DNA of 34,380 nt from Clostridia bacterium (GTDB taxonomy: Bacteria > Bacillota > Clostridia > Christensenellales > Borkfalkiaceae), in NCBI GenBank assembly GCA_017398825.1, contig JAFQEV010000034.1, positions 1-34,380 of the forward strand. Reading direction: 5' to 3'. The notes below the pieces were generated by a model that was not told the DNA's origin, searched no databases, and saw only the letters and a list, made by a program, of their open reading frames with translations. Both the position numbers and the translations under genes were made by a program. This document shows positions 27,096-34,225 of the stretch, in pieces (position 1 is the first letter of the stretch; each line of letters starts with the position of its first letter).

Positions 27096-27853
27096 TACTT
27101 CGAGATTTTCACCTTCACACAACTTATTGTGACGGGAAAAGTACGCCCTTAGAGGTTGTGTTATCCGCCATTGAAAAGGGTGTAAAAACGCTTGGAATAA
27201 CGACGCATTGTTACACTCCTTTTCACATCTACGGCAATCTATCTCCATCGAGCGTTTATGAGTTTGCAAATGAAATAAACGCCCTAAAGGCTCGTTTTAA
27301 AGATAAAATTGATATTTATTGCGGTATCGAAGAGGACTATTTTGGGCAAACCGATTTGTCTAAATTCGACTATGTTATCGGCGACGTTCACTATTTATCT
27401 AACGGCGTTGATTACTATTCCGTTGACCATGGTCAAATAGATATAAGAGAGTGCGTTGAAAAAGTATTCGGCGGTGACGCGTATAAAGCGCTTGAAAAAT
27501 ACTTTGAGCAAATGGTAGCGGTTGTTAAGAGAACAAACGCCGATATCGTTGGGCATTTTGACGTTATAACTAAAAATAATAACGGTGGTGCTATATTTAA
27601 CGAAGGCGACCCTCGCTACGTTTCCGCATGGAAAAACGCGGTTGATGAAATTTTAAAGTTTAAGCCGAATATTTATTTTGAAGTAAATACCGGCGGAATA
27701 TCAAGGGGATATAAAAATATACCTTATCCATCTAAAGAAATCGCCGATTATATAAAATCAAAGGGCGGAAAGCTTTTACTCACTAGTGACTCGCACCATA
27801 AAGACACCTTGTGCTACGAGTTTGAAAAATGGGCAAAGGAGTATGAGATATGA
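27092..27853 (+). CDS. hisJ: Histidinol-phosphatase, PHP type
   Basis: It dephosphorylates histidinol phosphate, completing the pathway. The 253-residue PHP-domain protein has metal ligands in [10 protein letters not shown] (N-terminus), [34 protein letters not shown] and SDSHHKD. This is the Bacillus/Clostridium-type enzyme, not the HAD-type of HisNB. Its place directly after hisIE in an overlapping operon makes the substrate assignment strong. Some lineages name this gene hisK. Confidence 0.93.
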   Translation: MILRDFHLHTTYCDGKSTPLEVVLSAIEKGVKTLGITTHCYTPFHIYGNLSPSSVYEFANEINALKARFKDKIDIYCGIEEDYFGQTDLSKFDYVIGDVHYLSNGVDYYSVDHGQIDIRECVEKVFGGDAYKALEKYFEQMVAVVKRTNADIVGHFDVITKNNNGGAIFNEGDPRYVSAWKNAVDEILKFKPNIYFEVNTGGISRGYKNIPYPSKEIADYIKSKGGKLLLTSDSHHKDTLCYEFEKWAKEYEI

Positions 27854-28590
27854 GGACTGACGGTTTGCATTTAGAGGGAGAAAAGGTAAGGTCTTATCTC
27901 TTAATAGGTCAATCTAATATGGCTGGCCGTGGTGACGTTAAAGAGGTTGAACCCATATTAAACGAAAAAATCGTTGTTCTTCGCATGGGTAGATGGCAAA
28001 AATTTAGAACGCCTGTTAATATGGATAGAGGGGTTTTCCCTGATAGAGAAACGATAGGCGTTTCCCTTTCCGAATCGTTCGCTAACGACGTTCAAACCGC
28101 GCTTGGCGATTATGTTGGGCTTATTCCTTGTGCTGACGGCGGAACGAGGCTTATAGAGTGGATGCCTGGCGAAATTTTGTACGAAAACGCCTTGTTTAAT
28201 GCGAAAATGGCAATGAAAAACTCCGCGCTTTCAGCAATACTTTGGCATCAAGGCGAGAGCGATTGTATGAGCGAGGAGGACGTTTCTTTATATAAAGAAA
28301 GATTTATAAAAATGATAACTTCGCTTAAGCGCGATTTGGGTGTAGACGTTCCCGTAATACTTGGTGAAATATCGCCAAAAATTGATAAAAACATCTTAGA
28401 GTGGGACGTTCAAGATAGACCTTTAAAGCTCAACAAGGTATTTTACGAGATTGAAAGCGAGCTTAAAAACTCAAAAGTAGTAAAGGCAGTTGACCTTGAT
28501 TTAAAAGATGACTTTTTACACTTTACCTCAACGTCTTTAAGGATATTAGGTAGCCGTTACGCAGAGGCGTATTTAAATTTAATTAAGTAA
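27850..28590 (+). CDS. SASA-type (sialate O-acetylesterase-like) SGNH esterase
   Basis: A 246-residue protein of the carbohydrate acetylesterase/SASA family. The nucleophile elbow GQSNMAGRG is at 20-28 (Ser22), the HQGESDC block lies mid-protein, and a DxxH pair (Asp221, His224) sits near the end, so the catalytic set looks complete. There is no signal peptide, so it acts in the cytoplasm. The family removes O-acetyl groups from sialic acid or xylan sugars. Here its ATG overlaps the histidinol-phosphatase stop (ATGA), making it the last gene of the his operon, with no obvious link to histidine. It may be a passenger gene. Confidence 0.88.
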   Translation: MRTDGLHLEGEKVRSYLLIGQSNMAGRGDVKEVEPILNEKIVVLRMGRWQKFRTPVNMDRGVFPDRETIGVSLSESFANDVQTALGDYVGLIPCADGGTRLIEWMPGEILYENALFNAKMAMKNSALSAILWHQGESDCMSEEDVSLYKERFIKMITSLKRDLGVDVPVILGEISPKIDKNILEWDVQDRPLKLNKVFYEIESELKNSKVVKAVDLDLKDDFLHFTSTSLRILGSRYAEAYLNLIK

Positions 28591-28753
28591 GGCTCTGTCA
28601 CAACCTACGACTGATAAGATTATGCCTGAAACACGGTATAATACATCGTTAAAGCCACTCGGCAAGACAAAAAGTATTGCCATCGGGCTTTGCCTTGTCT
28701 TCCACCGCGTTTGATGCCTCCTCTTTAAATCAGTCATAAATTGTGACAAAGCC
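28591..28753. mobile_element. MITE-like element, 163 bp
   Basis: The ends form 25-bp inverted repeats with 21 matches: 28591-28615 (GGCTCTGTCACAA...GACTGAT) against the reverse complement of 28729-28753 (GGCTTTGTCACAA...GACTGAT). All four differences are C/T. No transposase is encoded; a minus-strand open frame crossing it has no ribosome-binding site. It starts immediately after the SASA esterase stop codon and ends 5 nt before the terminator stem. A target duplication is not certain; the flanks share only AA. The parent transposase family was not identified. Confidence 0.75.
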
Positions 28754-28758
28754 AAGAT

Positions 28759-28786
28759 AAAAAACCGACCTAATGGTCGGTTTTTT
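28759..28786. terminator. Bidirectional rho-independent terminator
   Basis: AAAAAA-CCGACC, loop TAAT, GGTCGG-TTTTTT. It lies between the plus-strand his operon and the minus-strand NagB-like gene and can serve both. Confidence 0.93.
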
Positions 28787-28798
28787 GATTGTTTTATA

Positions 28799-29770
28799 TT
28801 ATAAATCTTTGGGTTGCATACCGTTGAACCAGCAAGAAATGGGCTTTGCTGCAAGCGCCTCGGAAATGTAGCAAGTGCCTTTTCCAAGCCTTACGATTGA
28901 GGAGGGGCAGTCTTTCGAGATAGGTCCGTGAAGTTCAATTCTCGAAATCATCTTTTGCCAAGACGAACCGTCGGGGTTCATACAATCGTGAACGACAACT
29001 CTTTCTCTTGCCTTAACAACGTCACTCGGACCGATTGTTGCAGCTCTCGGGGGAACAGCCCAAACGTCACCCGCTTTACCTACTTGAGAGAAGAGTGAGT
29101 TTTCGCAAGTAGACATGGGGTTTTGAGTAACTAAGCCAGATTTTAAAGTGATGAATTCTTCTAAAGTATCAGCTTTAAACTCTTCGGTATCTGGGTCGAT
29201 AAACGCGATGTGGCCGGGCCAGCCTGTAGCAGAATAAATAACGTCCGCTCCGCCTTCGCCACAGTCTTCTATCATGCGGGAATATACGCCACGCTCTTTG
29301 TTATCGTTGTTAAAGGTGTGCCATTGCGAGATGTCGGGGCGCAAGTCTTCACGAATACGTCCGTAAAAGTTATTCATAAACGAATATCCAAGACCGGGCG
29401 CGTAGGTGTTGGGGCAAACGTTTCCGTCCTCATCGGCGAACTCGTCCATTGCAAATGCGTGCACGTTACGGCAAGAAATATTGAACTTGTTAATCATTTC
29501 AACGAGTGAAATGTAACGAATTGCCCAAGGGTTAGGCATAATCATAGTGAGCTTTTTGTCTTGAATATCACTTTGCATAATGCGGTAGAACATGTCCATA
29601 ACCGCGCATAAACCAGGGTTAAGAACGATTTTTACCTCGTAGCCGTTTTCGTTAACGTATTCGATATCGTCTCTCGTTAAATTCCTCAAGCGCTCCAAAT
29701 CCTCAAGTGATAGGTGCTTGCTCGGAAGCCAAGGTGCAGGTTTAAATTTAAATCCGTCGTAAATTCCCAT
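28799..29770 (-). CDS. NagB/6-phosphogluconolactonase-like sugar-phosphate isomerase family protein
   Basis: A 323-residue protein, longer than typical NagB (about 240-270). It keeps the NagB-like MDEFAD (108-113; Asp109 aligns with the general base Asp72 of E. coli NagB) and GWPGHIAFIDP (183-193; His187 aligns with His143). However Pro185 stands where NagB has Asp141, and Asp192 replaces Glu148. It is therefore probably not a standard glucosamine-6-phosphate deaminase. It is the second gene of a two-gene operon; its GGAG site abuts the stop of the upstream amidohydrolase 12 nt away. A role in modified sugar-phosphate or sugar-acid breakdown is an inference. Confidence 0.75.
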   Translation of the reverse strand: MGIYDGFKFKPAPWLPSKHLSLEDLERLRNLTRDDIEYVNENGYEVKIVLNPGLCAVMDMFYRIMQSDIQDKKLTMIMPNPWAIRYISLVEMINKFNISCRNVHAFAMDEFADEDGNVCPNTYAPGLGYSFMNNFYGRIREDLRPDISQWHTFNNDNKERGVYSRMIEDCGEGGADVIYSATGWPGHIAFIDPDTEEFKADTLEEFITLKSGLVTQNPMSTCENSLFSQVGKAGDVWAVPPRAATIGPSDVVKARERVVVHDCMNPDGSSWQKMISRIELHGPISKDCPSSIVRLGKGTCYISEALAAKPISCWFNGMQPKDL

Positions 29771-29782
29771 AAAATTTCTCCT

Positions 29783-30805
29783 TTAAAACTTAATATTATA
29801 TAATTTGCATGCGTTGTTACACATTATGTCTTGAACGTCTGCCTTAGATAAGGTTAAATCGGTAGCCGATTTTTTAAACGCCCTTAATATCTCGTAGGTA
29901 AAGTTAGTGATGTTTGTATCGTCACTCTCGCGCATGTGAGGGTCGTTTGAAACGTCACCGTAAAGTCCGCGAGGAATAACGTTTATATAATTGCCGTTTT
30001 CAACTATGCGTTTCATTTTCATTTTGGCAATAGGTAAGTCCGTGCCAAATAGAACTCTTTTAACGCCAACCGTTTCGATGCATTTAGAAATAACGTCTGA
30101 ATTAGTGTTTGCCGAAAAGTCAAAAATCATATTCTCGGTGTGTTTTAAAAGTTCAAATGCATTGCCAACGTCCTCGTTTGCGTAAGCCCTGCCAACGTGT
30201 GCAACGATTAGCTTGACGTTTGGATATTTTTGCTCGATTTCAAGTAGCTGTTTAAGATTATCTTCGTCCTTTAACCTTTTAGATTTAGAAAGGTGTAAAA
30301 CTACTTTCCAGCCGTGCTTATTCGCAAGCTTTAAGTGGTTTTCAGGTAGAAAGTCAAACACGTTAGCCTCAGCGGGAACAACGCCTTGCTTGCATCCGCC
30401 AAGATAAGGTTTTAAACCCGAAAAACCGCCCGATAAGACGTTTTCTTCCAAAAACTCATCGGTCATCTCGTATCTCGTCCAGTAAAGTGCGGGGAAGTTG
30501 TATTTATCGATAACCGACTTTACGTAGGCGTTGTGCTCGATAGCTCGCGCAACGGAATTTCCAAATATTACGGGGATAACTTTTTTACCCTCGAAGAAAT
30601 CTTTATACGTTTGAAGTAAGTCTTCTATCGGGCACTCACCGGCAACTCGGTTGGTCCACTTTTTAGGAAATTTACTCCTATCGTACTCGTCGTCACACAC
30701 CCTCCAAATATGAGCGTGAGCGTCAACGATATTATCGGGCAAAAAGTCCTTTAATTCCTCGCTGTAAACTTTTAAATCATAATCGTCTTTTATATAACCG
30801 TACAT
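29783..30805 (-). CDS. Amidohydrolase-2 family TIM-barrel protein
   Basis: A 340-residue metal-dependent hydrolase or decarboxylase-like protein. The metal motif VDAHAHIW is at 27-34 (His30, His32). Later ligands appear in VVLHLSKS (about 170), VAHVGRAY (about 200) and LFGTDLPIAKMKM (about 252-264). It is only distantly like the other amidohydrolase at 16692-17495. It is first in an operon with the NagB-like gene and is divergent from an AraC-type regulator. There is no Shine-Dalgarno before the ATG; a TAAAAT (30817-30812) lies 6 nt upstream, but without a good -35. Confidence 0.85.
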   Translation of the reverse strand: MYGYIKDDYDLKVYSEELKDFLPDNIVDAHAHIWRVCDDEYDRSKFPKKWTNRVAGECPIEDLLQTYKDFFEGKKVIPVIFGNSVARAIEHNAYVKSVIDKYNFPALYWTRYEMTDEFLEENVLSGGFSGLKPYLGGCKQGVVPAEANVFDFLPENHLKLANKHGWKVVLHLSKSKRLKDEDNLKQLLEIEQKYPNVKLIVAHVGRAYANEDVGNAFELLKHTENMIFDFSANTNSDVISKCIETVGVKRVLFGTDLPIAKMKMKRIVENGNYINVIPRGLYGDVSNDPHMRESDDTNITNFTYEILRAFKKSATDLTLSKADVQDIMCNNACKLYNIKF

Positions 30806-30884
30806 ACTTAAATTTTAATATATACTAAAATATTAAAAAATATCATTTTGCAATCATAATTTATTAAAATGCGACTTTTTACAG

Positions 30885-30914
30885 TTGACTTTAAACTTAG
30901 TTTAATAGTATAAT
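30885..30914 (+). promoter_or_regulatory. Promoter of the AraC-type regulator, likely leaderless
   Basis: TTGACT (30885-30890), 18-nt spacer, TATAAT (30909-30914). The ATG at 30921 begins 6 nt after the -10, so transcription should start at or next to the start codon. An in-frame TAG at 30906-30908 rules out an upstream start. Confidence 0.75.
30891..30905. promoter_or_regulatory. Palindrome filling the AraC promoter spacer
   Basis: TTAAAC-TTA-GTTTAA is a 15-bp inverted repeat placed exactly between the -35 and -10 elements. It is an operator candidate for autoregulation or for another repressor. AraC proteins more often use direct repeats, so the binder is uncertain. The AT-rich sequence makes chance occurrence possible. 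Confidence 0.45.
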
Positions 30915-30920
30915 TTAAAT

Positions 30921-31712
30921 ATGATAGTAAAGATAGAGCGTTCAATTCACTACGCTATGAAAGAGTACAGCGGAAAATCCGTTTCGTTTGAGGAAATTTC
31001 GCCTATGTTTATAGGGTATCAGCACAATCCCACGGGTGGTAGGTCTGAAAAGCACTTGAGGTTTTTCTACGTAGTGCACGTTATAAAGGAGGGGGAGGGT
31101 GCCGTTATCGTTGGCAACGAGCGCCACACCTTAAAAAGTGGTGACGTATTTATCGTAAAGCCTCACGTTCCCATAGTTTACGATTACGGTGAAAACAACG
31201 GGCTTAAGTACGCTTGGATAGGCTTTTTGGGCAGTTTGGCAAAAAAACTTGACGACGTACCCTGCGTTTGCGCCCTCAATGGCGAATATTACGAGCGGAT
31301 AAAAAGGTTGGTTGACGAGAACGAGATAGTTTACGCCCAACCGGTTAATGAAATTTTACTTGATATGATAGGTGAGCTTGCTCAAAAAGAAGAGGATAAC
31401 CTGTTAAAAACCGTAAAAGAGTATTTAGATGAAAATTTTGATAAAGATATAAGGGTGGAGAGCCTCGCGAAGAAATTTTCGTATAATAGAACGTATCTTA
31501 GCAGGGTTTTCAAGCGAGCTTACGGTGTAAGCCCTAAGGGGTATTTAATGAATAAGCGGTTAGCAAATTCTCTATCGCTTATAGTGCAGGGAGAGAGCGT
31601 TTCCTCCGCGTGCTATAAATCGGGTTTTACAAACCCTTATAATTTTTCCAAGTATTTTAAGGAAAAATATGGGGTTAGCCCAAGTAATTACAAAACGAAA
31701 AAAGATGCGTAA
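30921..31712 (+). CDS. AraC-family transcriptional regulator
   Basis: A 263-residue protein with an N-terminal cupin-like sensor (about 30-110: FFYVVHVIKEGEGAVIVGNERHTLKSGDVFIVKPHVP) and two C-terminal helix-turn-helices (about 172-260: VESLAKKFSYNRTYLSRVFKRAYGVSPKGYL and ACYKSGFTNPYNFSKYFKEKYGVSPSNY). Sugar- or metabolite-responsive activators have this layout. It is divergent from the amidohydrolase/NagB-like pair, which it probably controls. No Shine-Dalgarno precedes ATG 30921. Internal Met codons at residues 13 and 29 are alternatives, but only the last has a weak GAGG upstream (11 nt), and it would cut into the start of the sensor domain. Confidence 0.9.
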   Translation: MIVKIERSIHYAMKEYSGKSVSFEEISPMFIGYQHNPTGGRSEKHLRFFYVVHVIKEGEGAVIVGNERHTLKSGDVFIVKPHVPIVYDYGENNGLKYAWIGFLGSLAKKLDDVPCVCALNGEYYERIKRLVDENEIVYAQPVNEILLDMIGELAQKEEDNLLKTVKEYLDENFDKDIRVESLAKKFSYNRTYLSRVFKRAYGVSPKGYLMNKRLANSLSLIVQGESVSSACYKSGFTNPYNFSKYFKEKYGVSPSNYKTKKDA

Positions 31713-31728
31713 AATTTACGCATCTTTT
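31700..31728. terminator. Bidirectional rho-independent terminator
   Basis: AAAAGATGCGT, loop AAAATTT, ACGCATCTTTT, with T-rich ends on both strands. The left arm contains the last codons of the AraC-type gene. It lies between that gene and the convergent 5-formyl-THF cyclo-ligase gene. Confidence 0.88.
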
Positions 31729-31742
31729 GTTTAGGCAAAGCC

Positions 31743-32285
31743 TTATTTTATAATTTGCTTATCCGTAATTATTATATCAAGTGGGATATCCCAAGGGTTA
31801 GGAGTGAGGCTTTCAACTAATTGAAAGTCATAGCCAAGCCCTATCTTTAAACAGGGGTGAGTAGACAAAAATTTGTCGTAAAAACCTTTTCCGTAGCCAA
31901 CGCGATTTTTTTGCTTATCGCATAAAAGCAAGGGCAAAAAGCAAACGTCAACTTTATTCATTTCCAAGTATTTAGTAGGCTCTTCCGTCCCGAATTTTGA
32001 CGGTGAAAAATCGTTGCTATTAGGAATGCCTGCAACCATAATATCGCCTTTAATAACGGGGTATGCAACCGTTTTGTTATTGCTTAAAAAGTAGGATATA
32101 AGGCGATTAGTGTCAACCTCACCATTAAAACTGCGGTAGATAAACAAGTTGTTTGCTTTGCTAAAATCAAGCGTTAAAACGGCATCTATTACGGCGTTAC
32201 TTAAAGCTGTAACCTCAGAATTTGTTAGTGCCTTTCTTAAGTTTTTTATTTTGTTTCTTTGTTCGTTTAAATTATATGAGTTCAT
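31743..32285 (-). CDS. 5-formyltetrahydrofolate cyclo-ligase
   Basis: It converts 5-formyl-THF to 5,10-methenyl-THF with ATP, recovering folate for one-carbon use; 5-formyl-THF is otherwise an inhibitor of folate enzymes such as AICAR formyltransferase. The 180-residue length is typical. The N-terminal basic helix (NEQRNKIKNLRKAL), the FIYRSFNGEVDT segment and the signature RVGYGKGFYDKFL (about 128-140) are present. The start has a strong promoter 30 nt upstream but no Shine-Dalgarno, and no other Met is available near the N-terminus. It is functionally linked to fhs, purN and AICARFT elsewhere in the window. Confidence 0.93.
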   Translation of the reverse strand: MNSYNLNEQRNKIKNLRKALTNSEVTALSNAVIDAVLTLDFSKANNLFIYRSFNGEVDTNRLISYFLSNNKTVAYPVIKGDIMVAGIPNSNDFSPSKFGTEEPTKYLEMNKVDVCFLPLLLCDKQKNRVGYGKGFYDKFLSTHPCLKIGLGYDFQLVESLTPNPWDIPLDIIITDKQIIK

Positions 32286-32321
32286 TTTAGTTTTATTTAT
32301 TTGTTTGAGATAGTTAAATAT

Positions 32322-32350
32322 ATTTTATTATTAACGCTGTGAAATGTCAA
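32322..32350 (-). promoter_or_regulatory. Promoter of 5-formyl-THF cyclo-ligase
   Basis: On the minus strand TTGACA (32350-32345), a 17-nt spacer and TAAAAT (32327-32322): near-consensus sigma-A. The predicted leader is about 30 nt. Confidence 0.8.
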
Positions 32351-32359
32351 TGATTAGTA

Positions 32360-32388
32360 TTGACTTAACCGTGCAATTTTGATAAACT
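32360..32388 (+). promoter_or_regulatory. Promoter of the first short-chain dehydrogenase
   Basis: TTGACT (32360-32365), 17-nt spacer, TAAACT (32383-32388), the same hexamers as the his operon promoter. The predicted leader of about 20 nt carries AAGGAG (32401-32406). Its -35 is 9 bp from the -35 of the divergent promoter. Confidence 0.82.
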
Positions 32389-32413
32389 AAAAGAAAACTA
32401 AAGGAGAATAATT

Positions 32414-33250
32414 ATGGCAAACGTTTGCGTAATCACGGGTGGCGGTAGCGGTATGGGTCTTGCTGCTGCAAAGTATATGCCCAAGGACAAAATTATAGTA
32501 ATTTCAGGTAGAACTTTATCTAAACTCGAGGGCGCTGTTGAAGAGCTTAAAGGTTTGGGTTACGATGCGTATGCAAAAACTTGCGATACGTCTAATAGGG
32601 AAAGCGTTAAGGAGCTCGTTGCCTTTGCATCTTCGCTTGGCGAGGTTAAAAACGTTATAAACTCGGCAGGTGTTTCCCCCGCAATGAAGGGAACTCCCGA
32701 GGGTATTTTAAAAATCAACGCGCTCGGCACGGTATATATCAATCAAGAGTTTTCAAAGGTAATGAAACCCGGTAGCGTTATCGTTGACGTTTCTTCTAAC
32801 TCGGCATACATTTTACCCGGTTTTATTATTCCCAAAAAAGCATATCCTCTCGCTGAAACTAACGAGGAGCTTTTCGTTAAGAAACTTGCTAAGCGTGCAG
32901 GTATGGCTAAGGGCGAATATCAAAGAAAGGGCTTTGCATACTCGTTATCTAAAAATTTCGTAGTTTGGTACGCTAAAAAGTGCGCGTTTGAATACGGCTT
33001 AAAGGGTATCCGCGTGGTATCGTTAAGCCCGGGCTTAATCGCAACGGATATGGGTAATCTTGAAAGTAAGGACGGCGGAATGTTAATTCCCTTCTCGGCA
33101 GAAGAGCGTATGGGTAAGCCTGAAGAGCTTGGTTACGCACTCGCTACCGTTGCTGATGAGAGAAACGGTTACCTTGCTGGTGTTGACGTGCTTTGTGACG
33201 GTGGTTCAACCTACGGCATGAAAGAATTTAAGAAAAAGAAGAAAAAGTAA
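32414..33250 (+). CDS. Short-chain dehydrogenase/reductase, 3-alpha-HSDH/carbonyl reductase-like
   Basis: A 278-residue NAD(P)-dependent oxidoreductase. The cofactor loop TGGGSGMG is at 8-15, NSAG at 83-86, and the catalytic Ser (128 or 130), Tyr176 and Lys180. About 46 residues separate Ser and Tyr where classical SDRs have about 13. This insertion, and the following GIRVVSLSPGLIATDM, recall the 3-alpha-hydroxysteroid dehydrogenase/carbonyl reductase subgroup, which carries a helical insertion there. The substrate cannot be assigned; steroid or bile-acid activity is only a possibility. The last eight residues are FKKKKKK-like, a highly basic tail unusual for SDRs. Confidence 0.88.
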   Translation: MANVCVITGGGSGMGLAAAKYMPKDKIIVISGRTLSKLEGAVEELKGLGYDAYAKTCDTSNRESVKELVAFASSLGEVKNVINSAGVSPAMKGTPEGILKINALGTVYINQEFSKVMKPGSVIVDVSSNSAYILPGFIIPKKAYPLAETNEELFVKKLAKRAGMAKGEYQRKGFAYSLSKNFVVWYAKKCAFEYGLKGIRVVSLSPGLIATDMGNLESKDGGMLIPFSAEERMGKPEELGYALATVADERNGYLAGVDVLCDGGSTYGMKEFKKKKKK

Positions 33251-33281
33251 AAACTCATAATTCTATATAATTTGCATTTTA

Positions 33282-33310
33282 AAAGCACACCGCCAAATGC
33301 GGTGTGCTTT
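33282..33310. terminator. Bidirectional rho-independent terminator
   Basis: AAAGCACACCGC, loop CAAAT, GCGGTGTGCTTT, followed by ATTTTAATT. It is located between two convergent SDR genes. Confidence 0.93.
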
Positions 33311-33323
33311 ATTTTAATTGTTA

Positions 33324-34124
33324 TTACGGTCTAAGACCCATACCGCCTTCAAGCGTTAACGTTTCACCGTTTAAATACTTAAAGTCAGGGTTTGCAAGCT
33401 GAACGCAAACTCTACCGATTTCCGTTTCGGGATCACCAAAGTGACCGGCAGGGGGCATTTTAACGTTTGCCTTGAACGCGTCGGGATACGCCTTTTCAAA
33501 ATTCTCAAGCTGACTAGTCCAAGCGAGAGGGCATATAACGTTAGTGTTAATTCCGTCCTTTGCCCACTCGGTTGCCGCTACTCTCGATAAACCTCTAATG
33601 CCTTCTTTTGCAGCAGCGTAAGAACATTGACCGTAGTTGCCGAAAAGGCCTGCTCCCGAGGCAAAGTTTATTATGCTACCTTGAGTTTCCTTAAGGTAAG
33701 GATAACACGCTTTCATATAGTAAAAAGCAGCGTATAGGCCGGAATACATAGCCAAATTGAACTGGTCGGTAGTATGGTCTTGAATAGTTACACCCGATGC
33801 GGAGGCTTGGGCATTGTTAATCAAAACGTCAATTCTGCCAAATTCTTTGATAGTTCCGTCAACTACCATTTTAGCAGTTGCCTCGTTATCCGCGCCTGCG
33901 GAGATATCCGCTTGGAAAATCAATACTTTAACGCCGTATAAACGCTCGAGTTCCTCCTTTGCTTTTTCAAGCTTGGAAACGTTTCTGCCGGTGATAACTA
34001 AGTTCGCACCCTCTTTAGCGTAAGCGGTTGCAATGCCGTATCCGATAGAGCCACATCTGCCGTCGGAAAGCACGGCGTAACCCGCGCCCGTTATTATTGC
34101 GGTTTTACCTTTTAAAAAACTCAT
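33324..34124 (-). CDS. Short-chain dehydrogenase/reductase with enlarged cofactor loop
   Basis: A 266-residue Rossmann-fold oxidoreductase. Catalytic Ser156, Tyr169 and Lys173 (NFASGAG...SYAAAK) have normal spacing, and NNAQ (about 103-106) replaces the usual NNAG. The glycine-rich loop is stretched: TGAG at 12-15 and GSIGYG at 25-30 are separated by an extra YAVLSDGRC segment, somewhat like enoyl-reductase-type or divergent SDRs. The C-terminus GETLTLEGGMGLRP fits the family. The substrate is unknown. AAGGAG precedes the ATG. It is convergent with the previous SDR and divergent from the symporter gene. Confidence 0.88.
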   Translation of the reverse strand: MSFLKGKTAIITGAGYAVLSDGRCGSIGYGIATAYAKEGANLVITGRNVSKLEKAKEELERLYGVKVLIFQADISAGADNEATAKMVVDGTIKEFGRIDVLINNAQASASGVTIQDHTTDQFNLAMYSGLYAAFYYMKACYPYLKETQGSIINFASGAGLFGNYGQCSYAAAKEGIRGLSRVAATEWAKDGINTNVICPLAWTSQLENFEKAYPDAFKANVKMPPAGHFGDPETEIGRVCVQLANPDFKYLNGETLTLEGGMGLRP

Positions 34125-34150
34125 AATTTACTCCTTTTTGCTTTTTTATT

Positions 34151-34179
34151 ATTGTAACATTACCTTTTAATTTTGTAAA
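34151..34179 (-). promoter_or_regulatory. Promoter of the second short-chain dehydrogenase
   Basis: On the minus strand TTTACA (34179-34174), 17-nt spacer, TACAAT (34156-34151), with TGT directly before the -10 (extended -10). The leader of about 20 nt holds AAGGAG. Confidence 0.72.
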
Positions 34180-34190
34180 GGGGTGAAAGA

Positions 34191-34219
34191 TTGACTTTTT
34201 TGTTTTTTTGCTGTATAAT
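34191..34219 (+). promoter_or_regulatory. Promoter of the symporter gene, likely leaderless
   Basis: TTGACT (34191-34196), 17-nt spacer, TATAAT (34214-34219). The ATG starts 6 nt after the -10, the same geometry as the AraC-type gene. An in-frame TGA at 34184-34186 limits upstream starts. Confidence 0.75.
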
Positions 34220-34225
34220 CGTGCT

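Noticed and set aside
28691-28702. 10-mer GCCTTGTCTT shared by the MITE interior and the purM-upstream repeat
   Set aside because: The surrounding sequences do not align and the termini differ, so a common origin is not supported.
28579-28887. 102-codon minus-strand open frame across the MITE and terminator
   Set aside because: It reads through a strong terminator and both inverted termini, has no Shine-Dalgarno and overlaps the NagB-like coding region; most likely chance.
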